Positions 53,510 through 64,000 of a stretch of DNA of 64,000 nt are shown here, piece after piece. Made by a program: the position numbers and the translations under genes. Every line of letters starts with the position of its first letter. The first letter of the stretch is position 1. Origin of the DNA: Tubulanus polymorphus (Eukaryota; Nemertea; Palaeonemertea; Tubulaniformes; Tubulanidae). Below the pieces are notes generated by a model, which made no database searches, was not told where the DNA came from, and saw nothing but the letters and a program-made list of their open reading frames with translations. The stretch lies in assembly GCF_964204645.1 (NCBI RefSeq), contig NC_134036.1:11208704-11272703 (forward strand). Reading direction: 5' to 3'.

Positions 53510-55460
53510 AATCGATAACAAATAGCGAATAACGTTTAGCGATTGACGAACAGCGTGGCGGTCCAGGAATTCCGTACGGTTGAGGTTTGCAAAAAGAGAG
53601 ATCCTGAAAATATATACATACAAGCATTCATAGAATATGCATTTTACGTGACGCATTGGTAGGTGTTCCATTTCATAGATTACAGGTTTCTCTCTCACGA
53701 TGAATTTCAGTTCGCAGACGACTTCACTACTCTTTACAACTACTAGAAATCCCTGCCCACTTTACTTATTCAAAAACGTCTATCAGCGTAAGACTAGCTG
53801 GAGGTTTCCCTATCAGTATCGTCGGAAAAAATTTGAATAGTTTCAGCATGTGATTTTACGTCGCCAAACTTCAAATCACATAGCGCTCTATCTTCTGCGA
53901 TTTCTGGCAGTGGCTGACATAATCTTTCTTACATTTCACATAATTCAAGAGCCTTTTCGTTTCATTGTCTCCGATTTGACACAGGGGTTCGTGATTCCTA
54001 CGAGTATGAGTTGGGGTATTCGGCCATGGAACTATCGGGTTGCTTGGTTACCGAGAACCTCAGTGCAAGTGACAAGGTACTGGATAACTGTACTTAGAAA
54101 GGTCTTTTTCTATCGCTATTTATGCGGATTGATGACTTTCCTAGTCCTTTGTACAAAGAAATCCTGCCTGCCTTATTGCTAATAATTTTCAACAGCCATC
54201 TGATATGGACTCTGAGAAAGATAAGTTCTTGGAGAAAAGAAATTACACACGAAGGCGATATGTTCTATATGTTCGCAATAAAATACTGATGTTCACTGGT
54301 ACGACAATGAGATTATGTAGAATTCAGAGGAGACCTCAAAATAACAAGAAGCGAGTGATTCGAATCATCAATTAAAAAACCGCGTCTTCCAAAAATATAC
54401 CCGAGAAATATCGACATCAAAACAAACAGCGCGCGCACAAAATCAGCTCAAATATCAATAAAATAATTCAACCATATAAAACCAGAAATCTAGGTTACAC
54501 AGGAATAGGGCCCGACCACGGCTGTACGGCGTTTCGCTTTGATTGTCAATAGCGATTATTGATCCACGGCGCGGTCACCTGACCCTCGCGCCTATACTCC
54601 AAATGCTTAAGTACGCGATCTAACGGTTTTTCCTAGCTCCCTTAGTGTACTAACACGAACGAAGTTGACTTGATGCAATCCCCTGTAGCAGGTTCTTGAG
54701 TATATAGACTAGTTCATAAGGGTATTAAACGCCATTTATCTTCGACTCTTTGGCCGCCGGACCACTTCAAAGTAGACAGAAAATTTAACGAGTCGGGCGA
54801 TACAAGTTTTTAGTAAGATTCTTTATAAGCGCACAGCGACCGCCGAAGGCGCGAGCTGGAAGCTCCTTAAGCTAATCGCGCGTATGAGGCAAATTCAAAT
54901 TTTCTATATTTCTCCATACCGTCCTTCTCAAAAAGAGTTGTTTACATCCGGGACACATGGGCATTGGCTAAATCGCGGCAACGAAAATGACGGTCACGGA
55001 CGAACTTTCGTCGAAACTTGCGGACCGCGTCGCGCGGGTAGTTTAAATACGTGAATGAAGGATAACAAAATGATTTTGTGTAATTTTCAGAATATTTACC
55101 AAGAATATCCTCAAAATATTGTCAAAAAATGTTATTTTTAGTTCGTATAAAAAATGTTATTTTTAGTTCGTATTTCTCCGTAGAAACCGATTGGAAGACT
55201 GGATTCGAATCCCACAAAAAGCACAGTCCCTTAGCAACGGGTCGAATTTTTTAGAATAACAAGCGCGCCGGTTTCACTAAAGGCGAATTTATCGAAACGT
55301 ACTTAGTTCTGAGTACCCCAACTGCGTATTTATCGACGAATGTACTCGTTTTCGAGTATGGTACTCGGCACATTTATCCAAGGTGTACTTAAATTTAAGT
55401 ACTATACTTGCCTTACCATGCTCAAGAGCATGGTAACCCTGAGTATACCGGAAGAAAAAA
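53510..55460. other. intergenic, no supported gene
   Basis: The frame 53850-54182 (110 codons) is hydrophobic and Arg-rich but has no recognised domain or splice context. A duplication of aaaaaatgttatttttagttcgtat is present at 55122-55165. Confidence 0.4.
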
Positions 55461-55498
55461 ATGGCGGCTAACAACGCAGACCATGTGAATTCGTATGA
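55461..55498 (+). CDS. MADF/Myb-SANT-like gene, exon 1
   Basis: The ATG at 55461 lies in agaaaaaaATGGCGG. The exon encodes 12 codons plus two bases and ends at a GTAAGT donor (55499). It is joined in phase to 55814. Confidence 0.6.
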
Positions 55499-55813
55499 GT
55501 AAGTTCTAAAATTTCAGTGGTTTTCTGCGTGAAAAAAAATTATTAAGGCAACAGAAGAAAGTATTATCTTGTATAAACGTTGATAGATAGCAAAGTACCT
55601 GTCTTCATCATTCAGGAGCTAGGCACAATGACTTTGAGAAACTGTAATAATGAATTAGTCTGGGTTAATTCGCTTGTGCTGTTGGGAGGCAAAACTGATT
55701 ATGAACAGTGAGTTTGGCAATATTGGACCGTGAGAAGTCAAATCATATTGCCGCCACTGCTCAAAATCATTCCATTGATGCCTGATTCCCTACATATTTT
55801 TGCACTTTTGCAG

Positions 55814-55890
55814 ATTAAAATTGAATATAGATGGCGATATGGCTACATTTAGTTTGGACCACGAAACATACATGAAGGCTATTGCCAGTG
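55814..55890 (+). CDS. MADF/Myb-SANT-like gene, exon 2
   Basis: Acceptor ttgcag at 55808-55813 and donor GTAGGT at 55891. It encodes a short strand-like region (DGDMATFSLDHETYMKAIAS). The phase is consistent with exons 1 and 3. Confidence 0.6.
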
Positions 55891-56200
55891 GTAGGTATCA
55901 ACATATTAAATACTTTTGGTTTGTAATGCCAAATTTAAATGAATCTAAGAAAAAACGTATTCTACATACTATTCATCAGTAAGCATTGTCAGTATTGGCA
56001 TGATTGGTCAGAGAAGTGTTTAGTTACTTTGTTTTGAAAATTGTATTTTGGAGGAAAAGTTGTAGGCCCTATTCATTTTTTAGGTATCATGTACTTGGCT
56101 TCACTTCTTGTTAATGATCTTTTTCTAGATGTGAACGTGTTGTAGTCTTTACTGACAAGTTATAGAGAGCAATTGCCGACAGCTTCATGACGCCCTGCAG

Positions 56201-56275
56201 CCACAACCTCCGTGCAGCAGTCCTCGACCTCCGTGCAGCAGTCCTCGACCTCCCTACAGCAGTCCTCGCAGTCTG
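56201..56275 (+). CDS. MADF/Myb-SANT-like gene, exon 3 (Ser/Gln repeat)
   Basis: Acceptor ccctgcag at 56193-56200 and donor GTAAGT at 56276. It encodes three copies of a seven-residue Thr-Ser-Val/Leu-Gln-Gln-Ser-Ser repeat from a 21-bp tandem repeat, a flexible linker. This acceptor was chosen because upstream AGs bring in a stop. Confidence 0.5.
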
Positions 56276-56371
56276 GTAAGTTGTAGCCTGAATTTAATGG
56301 TGTTATGTTAAACACCCAACCTTTTTCAGAAAATTCCTTAATTATAATATTACTGCTTTTTAATATTCCAG

Positions 56372-56999
56372 GCGATGATAGCTTCATGCCGCGGGCTGCA
56401 GTTCTAAAACTCATCGATTTACATAAGGACTATGCTGAAAAATTCTCGGATCCGAAAATAAAAAAGCCACTATATGGAAACAAATAGCTCATGATATGTT
56501 AGATGCAGGATTTGATTTTGCGGCTGATCAGATAAAGAATAAATGGAATAACCTCATGAAGAAGTACCGAAAAACTGTCGACCATAACAACAAGACAGGT
56601 GTAGAACCAAAAACATGTGTATTCTATGATGAGTTCGATGCGTATCTCGGTTGTAAACCCAATGTCCGTCCAAACCTTGTTATCGCAAGCACCAATTTGG
56701 AGTCATCTAGTACCTCCACGGATTCCGCCAGCAATGCCGAGATGGATGTTGACCCATTTGAACCAATTTCTTTTCCACCTGCTAAGACACTACGTAAGTC
56801 CCGTGGTTCCGCTAGTGCAAAATCTGATAAATTTATGGAGTTGATGGAAAAGCAAGAAGAGTCTCGTAAAGAGGACTCAGTAAAATTAATGGAAACTATT
56901 CAGGCCAATCATAAAGAGGTTATGACTTTGGAGAACGAGAAGTTAGAGGTGGAAAGGAAGAAGATATCTGTTTTTGAGAAACTACTTGAAAAAATTTGA
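56372..56999 (+). CDS. MADF/Myb-SANT-like gene, exon 4, with a one-base frameshift
   Basis: Acceptor tattccag at 56364-56371. It encodes a Myb/SANT-like trihelix: helix 1 ending LHKDYAEKF, then in the shifted frame an IWKQIAHDML helix and DQIKNKWNNLMKKYRK (recognition helix), then VFYDEFDAYLG. A Ser-rich linker and a C-terminal coiled coil (MEKQEESRKEDSVKLM ... FEKLLEKI) follow. Such proteins are DNA-binding partners in Harbinger transposons or host transcription factors. The frame changes in the A-run at about 56455-56465, so this is a sequencing slip or a recent mutation. The stop is at 56997-56999. Confidence 0.7.
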
Positions 57000-58900
57000 T
57001 TTATATAACTAAGGCAGAGTTTTTAAAGCCACACGATTGATTTCAGGGTCCAAAGCTCTTCATCAGATGACAAACATAAAGGCGACATGTAGTAAGTTTG
57101 TCACTTGGACCGGTCCTGGTATTTCAGAATTGAATTTGACCCCCAATTACACCATTTTCTCGTTGAAAATGAATTATCTTTGACTTAGAATTAACTCTCA
57201 ACTGTGGATCTGGATCCAATTCGGAGCCTGAAATCAATCGAGTTTTAAGATCTGTACATCTATTGTGGCTTAATCTGATGAATTCGTGATTTTTTTATTC
57301 ATTTTGCCAAGTTGGTCGTGTCAATGTCTTTATTTTAGTGTAACATCGAGTTTTTCGGATATATCCAGGAAAATCAACCCAAAACAAAAAGAGACTTGAG
57401 TTACATAGTCATTGTGTGCTAGACTGCTGTAATTCTTAATTAGGCGAAGAAAAATTTGAGATCAGTCGATTTCGGAAGTTAGCTTGGTTTACTGTGATAG
57501 ATGGCGTATATCTATGGAACTGTGAGTGCTTTATTTTAAGCAAAGGGTAATCTGTCTCAATACATGTAGTATTTTTTATGCATAGTATTACTGAATATTT
57601 GAAAAGCCGTACATAATTGTACTGTAGTCACGTTTTTAAGTTTTAAATTTTTGTTTGACTATTCTATGGATCCGTTCAAATTGTACTGATCTGAATAAAT
57701 TTTAATTCTTCAAGTATCTAAAACGTTATGTTTACATTTTTATGCATTATATACGGTTACATAATTTGATGACAGGCCCTTGTCAAAAAGTGTATTTTCC
57801 CTACTACAGTCAACCTCCGATTTACTGCCCTCCCATGTACCTCCACCCTCACCTACCGCCAGGTTTTCTCAATGTACATTTCATTACAAATACATAGTAA
57901 CACCCCCAATATACCGCCATACTCTCTATACCGCCAAAATCGTTCTGCACTGACATGGGCGGTATATTGGGGGTTGACAGTACATGAATTTACAGAAAAT
58001 GCCTATCCATGCATGATAAAATGCTGAGAATAATCTGAAATTCTTACGTTAGTAGATTTTAGATCTCCATATCCTTGGTATAAGTACCGTCGCCTCAGAT
58101 TAAGTCTATGCCATTACCCGTCAAGAAAGTACTGGAAGAGGATATTGAAACATTCCGAGGACATTGAAACAATTCTGGACAAGTCTGGGACGAACAGCAA
58201 TTAAAATGACAGGAAATGATAATACTGATATGTGACACTTTATTTTAAGTCGGTATATATTTACAATGACAACATCGTTGCTATCGCATAACGCTTCTGT
58301 ACGATAAAAGATAAAACAAACAAGGCTTTCAATTTGTAATTAACACTCCCAAAGCATGTTTTTTTTTCGCAAAAATGAATTCCTTTTCTATACATGTATT
58401 TGATCACGGCGAATCTTCTGTCGAATAGATCTTCGATATTTTGGGTGATTTTCTTTGGCCACGGACCACGCCGATCACAGGTGCCCCGCAAAACCTATGT
58501 TTTTTTACAATGTAGATTTCTATATGAGTTGGGAAGGGCACTCGCCTCTATTTATTCTTTAAAACTTAAGACTGGCTGTGCGCTTTCCATAGTTTCGACT
58601 CATATGACATTGAAAATATAGTACGATGGATCGTTTATAAATTTTGTCTATGAACTATATGAGCTTTTTAGCTTTAGTTTGATGTATAAAACGTCGGTCT
58701 TCCCTATCGATGATGGGAGAACAAGTGGAGCTCAAAACCCGATTCGGCCGTAGCGTAAGCCCAGGCTAGGCCACACGAAATGCGAACGCATCGCATTAGG
58801 CTATTTACCTGTTCTACAAGCCAGCACACTTCTTCACTTGACGGATCGACCATAATACCAAAAGGCCTATTCAAAATATTACTAAGATCTGTGGTCACTC
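57000..58900. other. intergenic with MITE-like repeats
   Basis: A ~170-bp element at about 57811-57980 starts ctacagtcaacctccg and ends gggggttgacagta, with an internal pair cccccaatataccgcc/ggcggtatattggggg; it looks like a Tc1/mariner-type MITE. A relative of the 51256 repeat ends near 57190-57215. No gene was seen up to 58900. Confidence 0.5.
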
Positions 58901-58904
58901 AAGT

Positions 58905-60486
58905 GATTCTTCACGTACCATTTATCAAAATTCCCCTCAGGGGTTTTATCAACATCGTAAACTACCTATGGGATTGAAAAATTGTGCCGCTACTTTCGAG
59001 AGACTTATGGAAAGAGTTCTCGAGGGCCTTTTGAATGACATTGTTTTAGTTTATTTAGATGACATCATTGTTTATGGGCGTGATTTTGAGTCCATGTTGA
59101 CTAACCTTGAGAAAGTTTTTATTCGCCTTCGTTCTGCTAACTTGAAACTCAAGCCCAAAAAGTGTAATTTCTTCCGTCGTAGAGTTCAATTCCTTGGTCA
59201 TGTTGTTTCTGACAAAGGTGTTTCCTGTTCGGAAGAGAAAATCAAAGCTATTAAAGATTGGGTTAGACCCTCTACTCAAACCGAGACTATACAATTCCTC
59301 GGTTTGGCTAGCTATTATAGGGCATTTTGTCCTAATTTTGCTTCCATAGCTAAGGCACTTCATTCCATGACTGAGAAGTACAAAGTGTTCCCCAAACTCA
59401 AAGATCTCAGGGTCAATGCAATTTATCCTGATATACTTCCTGAGGCTGAGTCCCATGTGGCTAAATTTCTTCCCTCTGATGAGTGGGAGCCACAAAATTT
59501 TGCTCAAGCACAGCGTGCCGACCCTGAGTTTGGATGGATCTTTGATTACATTTATAGTGACTCTCGTCCGGCCTGGTCCGAGATTTCTGCTCTTAGTCCG
59601 GCAGCCAAGTTCTATTGGGCTCGGTGGAATTCCATCACTGTAATTGATGGTGTTTTGCATATAACTAAGAAGAGAGAGGGATTCCCTGACTCTGTGCTTA
59701 CTCTTTTACCTCTCCAATATAGAAAAAGTGTGTTCGAAAATATTCATTCCTCTGTAACATCCGCATATAGGTATTCGAAAGACTACATTCAGCATGCACA
59801 GACGTTTCTTCTGGCATTCTATTTTGTCAGACATTAAATCTTTCTGTCGTTGCTGTGAAGATTGTCAGGCTAGAAAGTCGTTATCTGAAAAGAGGGCCAA
59901 AGCAAAACTGATGTTATACAATGTAGGTGCTCCTCGTGAGAGAGTAGGAATCGATATCTTAGGTCCGTTACCTGAGTCCAGATCTGGTAATAGCTATATC
60001 ATGGTGGTTTGTGACTATTTCAGTGGGCGGAAACCTACCCTATTCCAAATCAAGAAGCCGAAACTGTGGCTGAGCAGCTTGCTACGAATTTCATTAGTCG
60101 ATTTGGTGTCCCTAGATCCTTGCATTCGGATCGCGGACAAAACTTTCTTTCCAAGTTGATGACAGAGTTATGTGCCATTTTACACACTCGCAAGACAAAC
60201 ACTACTCCTTATAGACCCTATTCTAATGGTCTCGTCTAGAGATTTAACAAGACGCTAGCTCACAGTTTGAGAACTCGTGTGAATGAGAAACAGGATGACT
60301 GGGATGAGCACTTACATTTCATTACTATGGCTTTTCGAGCTACAGTTCATGATGTGACTGGATTCCCACCCAATTTTCATTTGAGATTGTCCGAATTAAT
60401 ATAGGAAAGAGAGGAAAAAGAAATAAACGGAACTACGACTTACCTAGATCTGGGGGGAAATACAGTGTCAGGGATCAGGTATGGCT
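58905..60486 (+). pseudogene. Gypsy-type LTR retrotransposon pol, 5' part (RT to integrase)
   Basis: It begins mid-RT with GFYQHRKLPMGLKNC-like sequence, then LVYLDDIIVYG (catalytic YLDD, about 59049-59080) and the connection region FLGLASYYRAFCPNF. RNase H is missing: sequence jumps at about 59400 from RT connection to pre-integrase. The integrase zinc module follows (H-H-C-C ending CRCCEDCQARKS at about 59845), then ERVGIDILGPLP, the first catalytic Asp. Frameshifts near 59760-59830 and 60020 and an in-frame TAG at about 60237 show decay. The frame reaches VWLF at 60486, where the 60496-62865 element interrupts it. Confidence 0.88.
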
Positions 60487-60495
60487 ATTCCGTCC
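60487..60495. repeat. 9-bp target-site duplication (left)
   Basis: ATTCCGTCC next to the left tip of the long-TIR element, repeated at 62866-62874. Confidence 0.85.
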
Positions 60496-62865
60496 CGGTT
60501 CCTGAACTTCGCTGAAAAAGCTGAAACACTGAAAAGCTGAAATAAAAACGCTGAAATTTCAGGGAATTTCCGAAAAACGCCGAAATTTCAGGGAATTCCC
60601 GAAAAACGCTGAAATCGTGCTAGGTACCGACAATACACGTTTTGAAATTTTTTCCGGGCCGGTGTCCGCTGATGAGTCCTGAACCGTGTTTTATGCTCTA
60701 CCTTCGGTTACAGAGACATGCCTTAAGGTCGTCGTCATGATCGACTTGATCGATTGCGGATTGCGTGGATTGTTAGATGTGTTTTTTTGCCATAGTTTTA
60801 TGTGCATATACCGGTACGATCTAACAATGAAGTTATCACTTCATTTGAATAAATTCTTAATCACAGTAATATTAATTCACAATATTTTTTCTTATGTTTG
60901 GTGATTTCTTGCAACTTATCATTACCAAGTCTCATACAAGTAGTAGCTGAATGAAAGTACAGTTAGGCTGAACCTGATAACCCAAATTAAGTGCTAGCAT
61001 GGAACTAATGATTATTTTGATTCTATTTTCGGTGTCATTGAAATTCGTTAAGAAAGGTTCAACCGTCATAGTATACTGTACTTAGCATTGCTACAATTGG
61101 GTGCCATATTTCTACAATTTCTACAAGGAGGAAGGAATCTTTAAGTGTCTTTGTTCCCGGGTAGGGTACGGGGTAAAACCTGGTTCACTTTCTCTTTCGA
61201 CTTGCCGGAGACTACTATCTGCAATGTATTGCATGCTTTGATGTGTCTGGCCTATAGGAGTCGAACGATATTTTTTTCCCATACACAGGCTTGGCTTTAG
61301 TGTAGATGAAGGCTATGCACTGCACATTGTGGATTGACTGGAACTCTTAACTCACAAAATTAAACGAGTCAACAAGAAAGATCCAATAATTGGACATTTG
61401 TCTAACTATATTATTTAACAGCTTGAAATAAAACATAACACATTCTGCAAGAGTATACAAAGGAAATCAGTTCTTACATTATATCAGAATCAATAGTTCG
61501 CTTAACTCTGGCTAGAATTCTGGTTCCATTGCTTCATATTCTAATGAAATCCACTAGTATACCTTAGAATATCGCTTAGCTTAAGACTAAAAATTTGGTA
61601 CCAGGAAACAGGGAAGAAAAGTGGGTGTACTGTACATCCGCAATTGACTTATTTCTCTCAGGTTGAATCAAGTTATTATTGAAATAGCATTCGAATAGCC
61701 ATTTTATTTTTAAAAATTGTGTCGTTCAGCTATCCTGCTGCAAATTTCGCAGTTGAAGTTTACTGGTGCCATCTGATTTCTCAGTATCTCAAAAAATTTG
61801 CACATTCTAAGCCTGAATCTAAAAATAGAAAAAGGTGCATTTTAGTCGGATATAAAAGAATAGTGGCTAATGCACCCTGGACTATATAGCCTATGGGGTG
61901 GGCCTAGTTTGAAAGCACTGAGGTCCGAGAGAACAGCACTTAGTAAATAAATACTGAAATTAAACTTACAAAACACCCAGTACTTGAGATGATGTACTTG
62001 ACAAGAAGTGTCACCAGCTAAGCAAATCAACTTTGTCTATGACTCCTCCTTTTATAGATTCAGTAGTAGTCTAAAAATAAGAATCGGTACATTTTTCTAA
62101 CAGTTGGTATGTCATTTCTTCAAAAAAACTAATTATTATCACGCCACAGCAAATAAATTATTCACAGTTGTTGAATGGTTAGCCCGATTTAGATTAATTG
62201 GTTGACGCTAATCAGTATGACCCATACGTAAGGGCCTACTGCATGCCATTGGCGTCAATCCATTCCATTCCATTCCACAGTGAATTAAAAAGAAATTTAG
62301 TTAGATCCCTTTTGTCCAAAAGCTGCATCATTTATATAACTAGCTGTCAAATTTAATTTACCTCCTTCAGAGAATACCATAGTGACATAGTCCGTCGCCC
62401 ATCAACGTGTTGACAAAAGAAAAGTTGCTGCATGTTTTATACATGAACGTTCAAATAAGATATTTTGCGTCTTGCAGGGAATATTGAGCATAGTGTTTAA
62501 GTTGGCTTGCACGGTTTGTGAATGGGTTTTCCTCATTATGCTGCCTGTATGCATTAAAAATCCGGATTTCAAGCGAATTAATTTGTCCAACAAGTGGCCC
62601 TCTAGAAGTATACTCCACACATACTGTCCATGCATGTCTCTGTAACCGAAGGTAGAGACTAAAACACGGTTCAGGACTCGGCAGCGGACACCGGCCCGGA
62701 AAATATTTCAAAACGTGTATTGTTGGTACCTAGCACGATTTCAGCGTTTTTCGGGAATTCCCTGAAATTTCGGCGTTTTTCGGAAATTCCCTGAAATTTC
62801 AGCGTTTTTATTTCAGCGTTTCAGCGTTTCAGTGATTCAGCTTTTTCAGCGAAGTTCAGGAACCG
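60496..62865. mobile_element. non-autonomous long-TIR (Mutator/foldback-like) element in Gypsy pol
   Basis: The tips CGGTTCCTGAACTTCGC and its complement bound 225-235-bp inverted repeats (60496-60720; 62631-62865), flanked by 9-bp duplications ATTCCGTCC. The TIRs contain internal tandem words (cgctgaaatttcagggaatt) that are degenerate within each arm. The 1.9-kb interior (60721-62630) has no convincing ORF. Nine-base duplications with long TIRs point to a Mutator-like origin, by family convention; there is no transposase to confirm it. Removing it restores the Gypsy reading frame. Confidence 0.88.
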
Positions 62866-63175
62866 ATTCCGTCCTGCTGTAGCGGTCGGCTGTAGTAGAA
62901 AGCTTTCGTCTTTCTGGAAGGGTCCATTCCCCGTCATCGAAGTAATTAATGACGTGGTATACAGGCTGTCGGTTCAGGGAAAGTCCGTTACAGCTCATTT
63001 TGATTGTCTCAAGCCGTATCATGCTGGTAACGTTTGTCCTTCTGAAATTAGAGACGAGAATATGAGTGAAAGTAATTTTAGAAATTCCGACTTAACCCAG
63101 TCGGTGTATGATTCGTCAGATTCAGTTGTAACACGTTCGGGACGTCACATTAAGCGACCCTCTCGATACAATTGA
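62866..63175 (+). pseudogene. Gypsy pol, 3' end (integrase C-terminus)
   Basis: Continues the 60486 frame after the insertion: KLSSFWKGPFPVIEVINDVVYRL and VTAHFDCLKPYH, the GPY/F-type integrase C-terminal module, then an Asp/Ser-rich tail ending RPSRYN, typical of Gypsy pol ends. The stop is at 63173-63175. I did not identify LTRs. Confidence 0.85.
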
Positions 63176-63528
63176 GATCTCTTTGTTGTTGTCTGTAGGG
63201 TTAACCTTAGCGTTCCTAAGGGCCTGTTGGGTGCATTGATAATTTGTCATATGAATATGTATACATAGTAGTAATTAATCTTAAAAATTTTTCTGCTGTG
63301 GGTTTCCAATCTTTCTTGCGGTAATCTCGTGAGATGTAACTCGTTTATAGAGATGTATTCCTTCCTCCTTCTCTTGGAGGGGGTTCAAAACTATTCTCCA
63401 CCCTTTTTCTGGCTAGAATGCCACCTTATATTCTCACTGACAAGTGGGTTCAATTCGGGTGAAGTTACTTAAGCTATATATATATATATAAACTTTGTTT
63501 TCTCTTTTTCTATACATTTTCAGTGAAT
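63176..63528. other. short non-coding gap, possible LTR or leader
   Basis: It contains a (TA)n run at 63477-63490 and the acceptor-like tatacattttcag just before the next ATG. I could not define a repeat. Confidence 0.35.
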
Positions 63529-64000
63529 ATGGACGCCCAGGACAAGGGGACGTGCCACGACTGCGGTCTTAGCCTTAGTAATACGTACAGGAAGTCGCGT
63601 CACCAGGTGTCTCGCACCTGGAAGCTTTTTGTTCGCAAGACCTATCCGACTGGCACGGTGTTTTCGTGCCTTATGTGTGGGTTTAGTAATCCGAAAGTGG
63701 CGAGGGTAATCGCACACATATCAAAATCGCATCGCTATCGCGTTAGGAGGAACAGTAACACTTATGACGGCTTGATTCGTTCGTGTGTGCCGGAGGGAGG
63801 GCCTCGGACGGTTTTCCCGAGCCTCCCTACCGCTAGTTTCGTGTCCGACGTCGGACTGGATGAGACTAGAGAATCGTCAGCGCCCGAAGAAGTTCCCATT
63901 TTTTTCGCTGCCGCCGCCGCCTCCTACGCCGCCGTATTCACCGCCACCCCCGCCTAGTTCGTCGCCTTCACCCATCGAAACACCTACGTTGTTCGATTGT
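63529..64000 (+). CDS. partial zinc-finger, proline-rich ORF (retroelement-like)
   Basis: Starts at ATG 63529 after a pyrimidine-rich ttttcag, so it may be a second exon. It has a Cys-Cys/His pair (CHDCGLSLS ... RHQV) and a classic C2H2 finger (FSCLMCGFSN ... AHISKSH). The called frame closes at 63957, but after the T7 run at about 63899-63905 another frame encodes a Pro-rich stretch (PPPPPTPPYSPPPP) that stays open to the window edge, suggesting a one-base slip. Zinc fingers followed by a Pro-rich segment are common at the start of some LINE ORFs, so this may be retroelement-derived. It is truncated by the window. Confidence 0.5.

Noticed and set aside
53850-54182. 110-codon ORF with hydrophobic start, considered as a membrane protein
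   Set aside because: Composition is Arg/Trp-rich without clean helices, there is no splice or promoter context and no family is recognised.

Overview
This is eukaryotic genomic DNA from an invertebrate animal. Genes contain GT-AG introns, intergenic DNA is AT-rich and full of microsatellites, minisatellites, MITEs and decayed transposons, and there is an intact rhodopsin-class GPCR with an inverted decayed paralogue. A marine lophotrochozoan (mollusc-like) is my best guess, but the sequence does not prove it.

The centrepiece is a complete Polinton/Maverick (polintovirus-like) element at 10825-28761 (17,937 bp). It has 6-bp target-site duplications (AATATT), about 464-bp terminal inverted repeats, a protein-primed-type family B DNA polymerase whose start codon lies inside the TIR, a retroviral-type integrase with a C-terminal chromodomain, an A32/FtsK-like packaging ATPase, a double-jelly-roll-type major capsid candidate and a penton-type minor capsid candidate. 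It also carries an HNH endonuclease gene and about ten small or unassigned genes, several with membrane segments. Rightward genes (HNH to ATPase) converge on a long leftward block (ZnF protein, capsid genes, membrane proteins, polymerase). Most genes start at an ATAAATG/TAAATG motif and many have a T-run about 10 nt upstream, resembling viral late promoters. Each TIR tip is itself a large palindrome, and the central loop points the same way on the + strand at both ends, so it is inverted relative to the termini (a flip/flop arrangement). Four accessory genes are each interrupted by a single in-frame TAA while the core genes stay open. No Ulp1-type protease was found.

Left of the element: a fossil of a second Polinton-type polymerase (1530-2255), a (CA)n tract, the GPCR pair (3555-6470), long non-coding DNA and a ~60-bp minisatellite into which the Polinton inserted. 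Right of it: the rest of that minisatellite, a 160-bp tandem array, and a leftward transposase-like gene split by a 3.6-kb hAT element (31368-34942). Then come tandem exon-like repeats (36785-38040), two more tandem arrays, a LINE reverse transcriptase fragment and a foldback element.

At 42173-48332 there are two tandem two-exon genes for small secreted six-cysteine (inhibitor cystine knot) peptides with identical cysteine spacing. Further right are a decayed SWIM-zinc-finger gene, a 1.2-kb foldback element, a MADF/Myb-SANT-like four-exon gene, a decayed Gypsy retrotransposon disrupted by a 2.37-kb long-TIR element with 9-bp TSDs (60496-62865), and the start of a zinc-finger retroelement-like ORF at the window edge.
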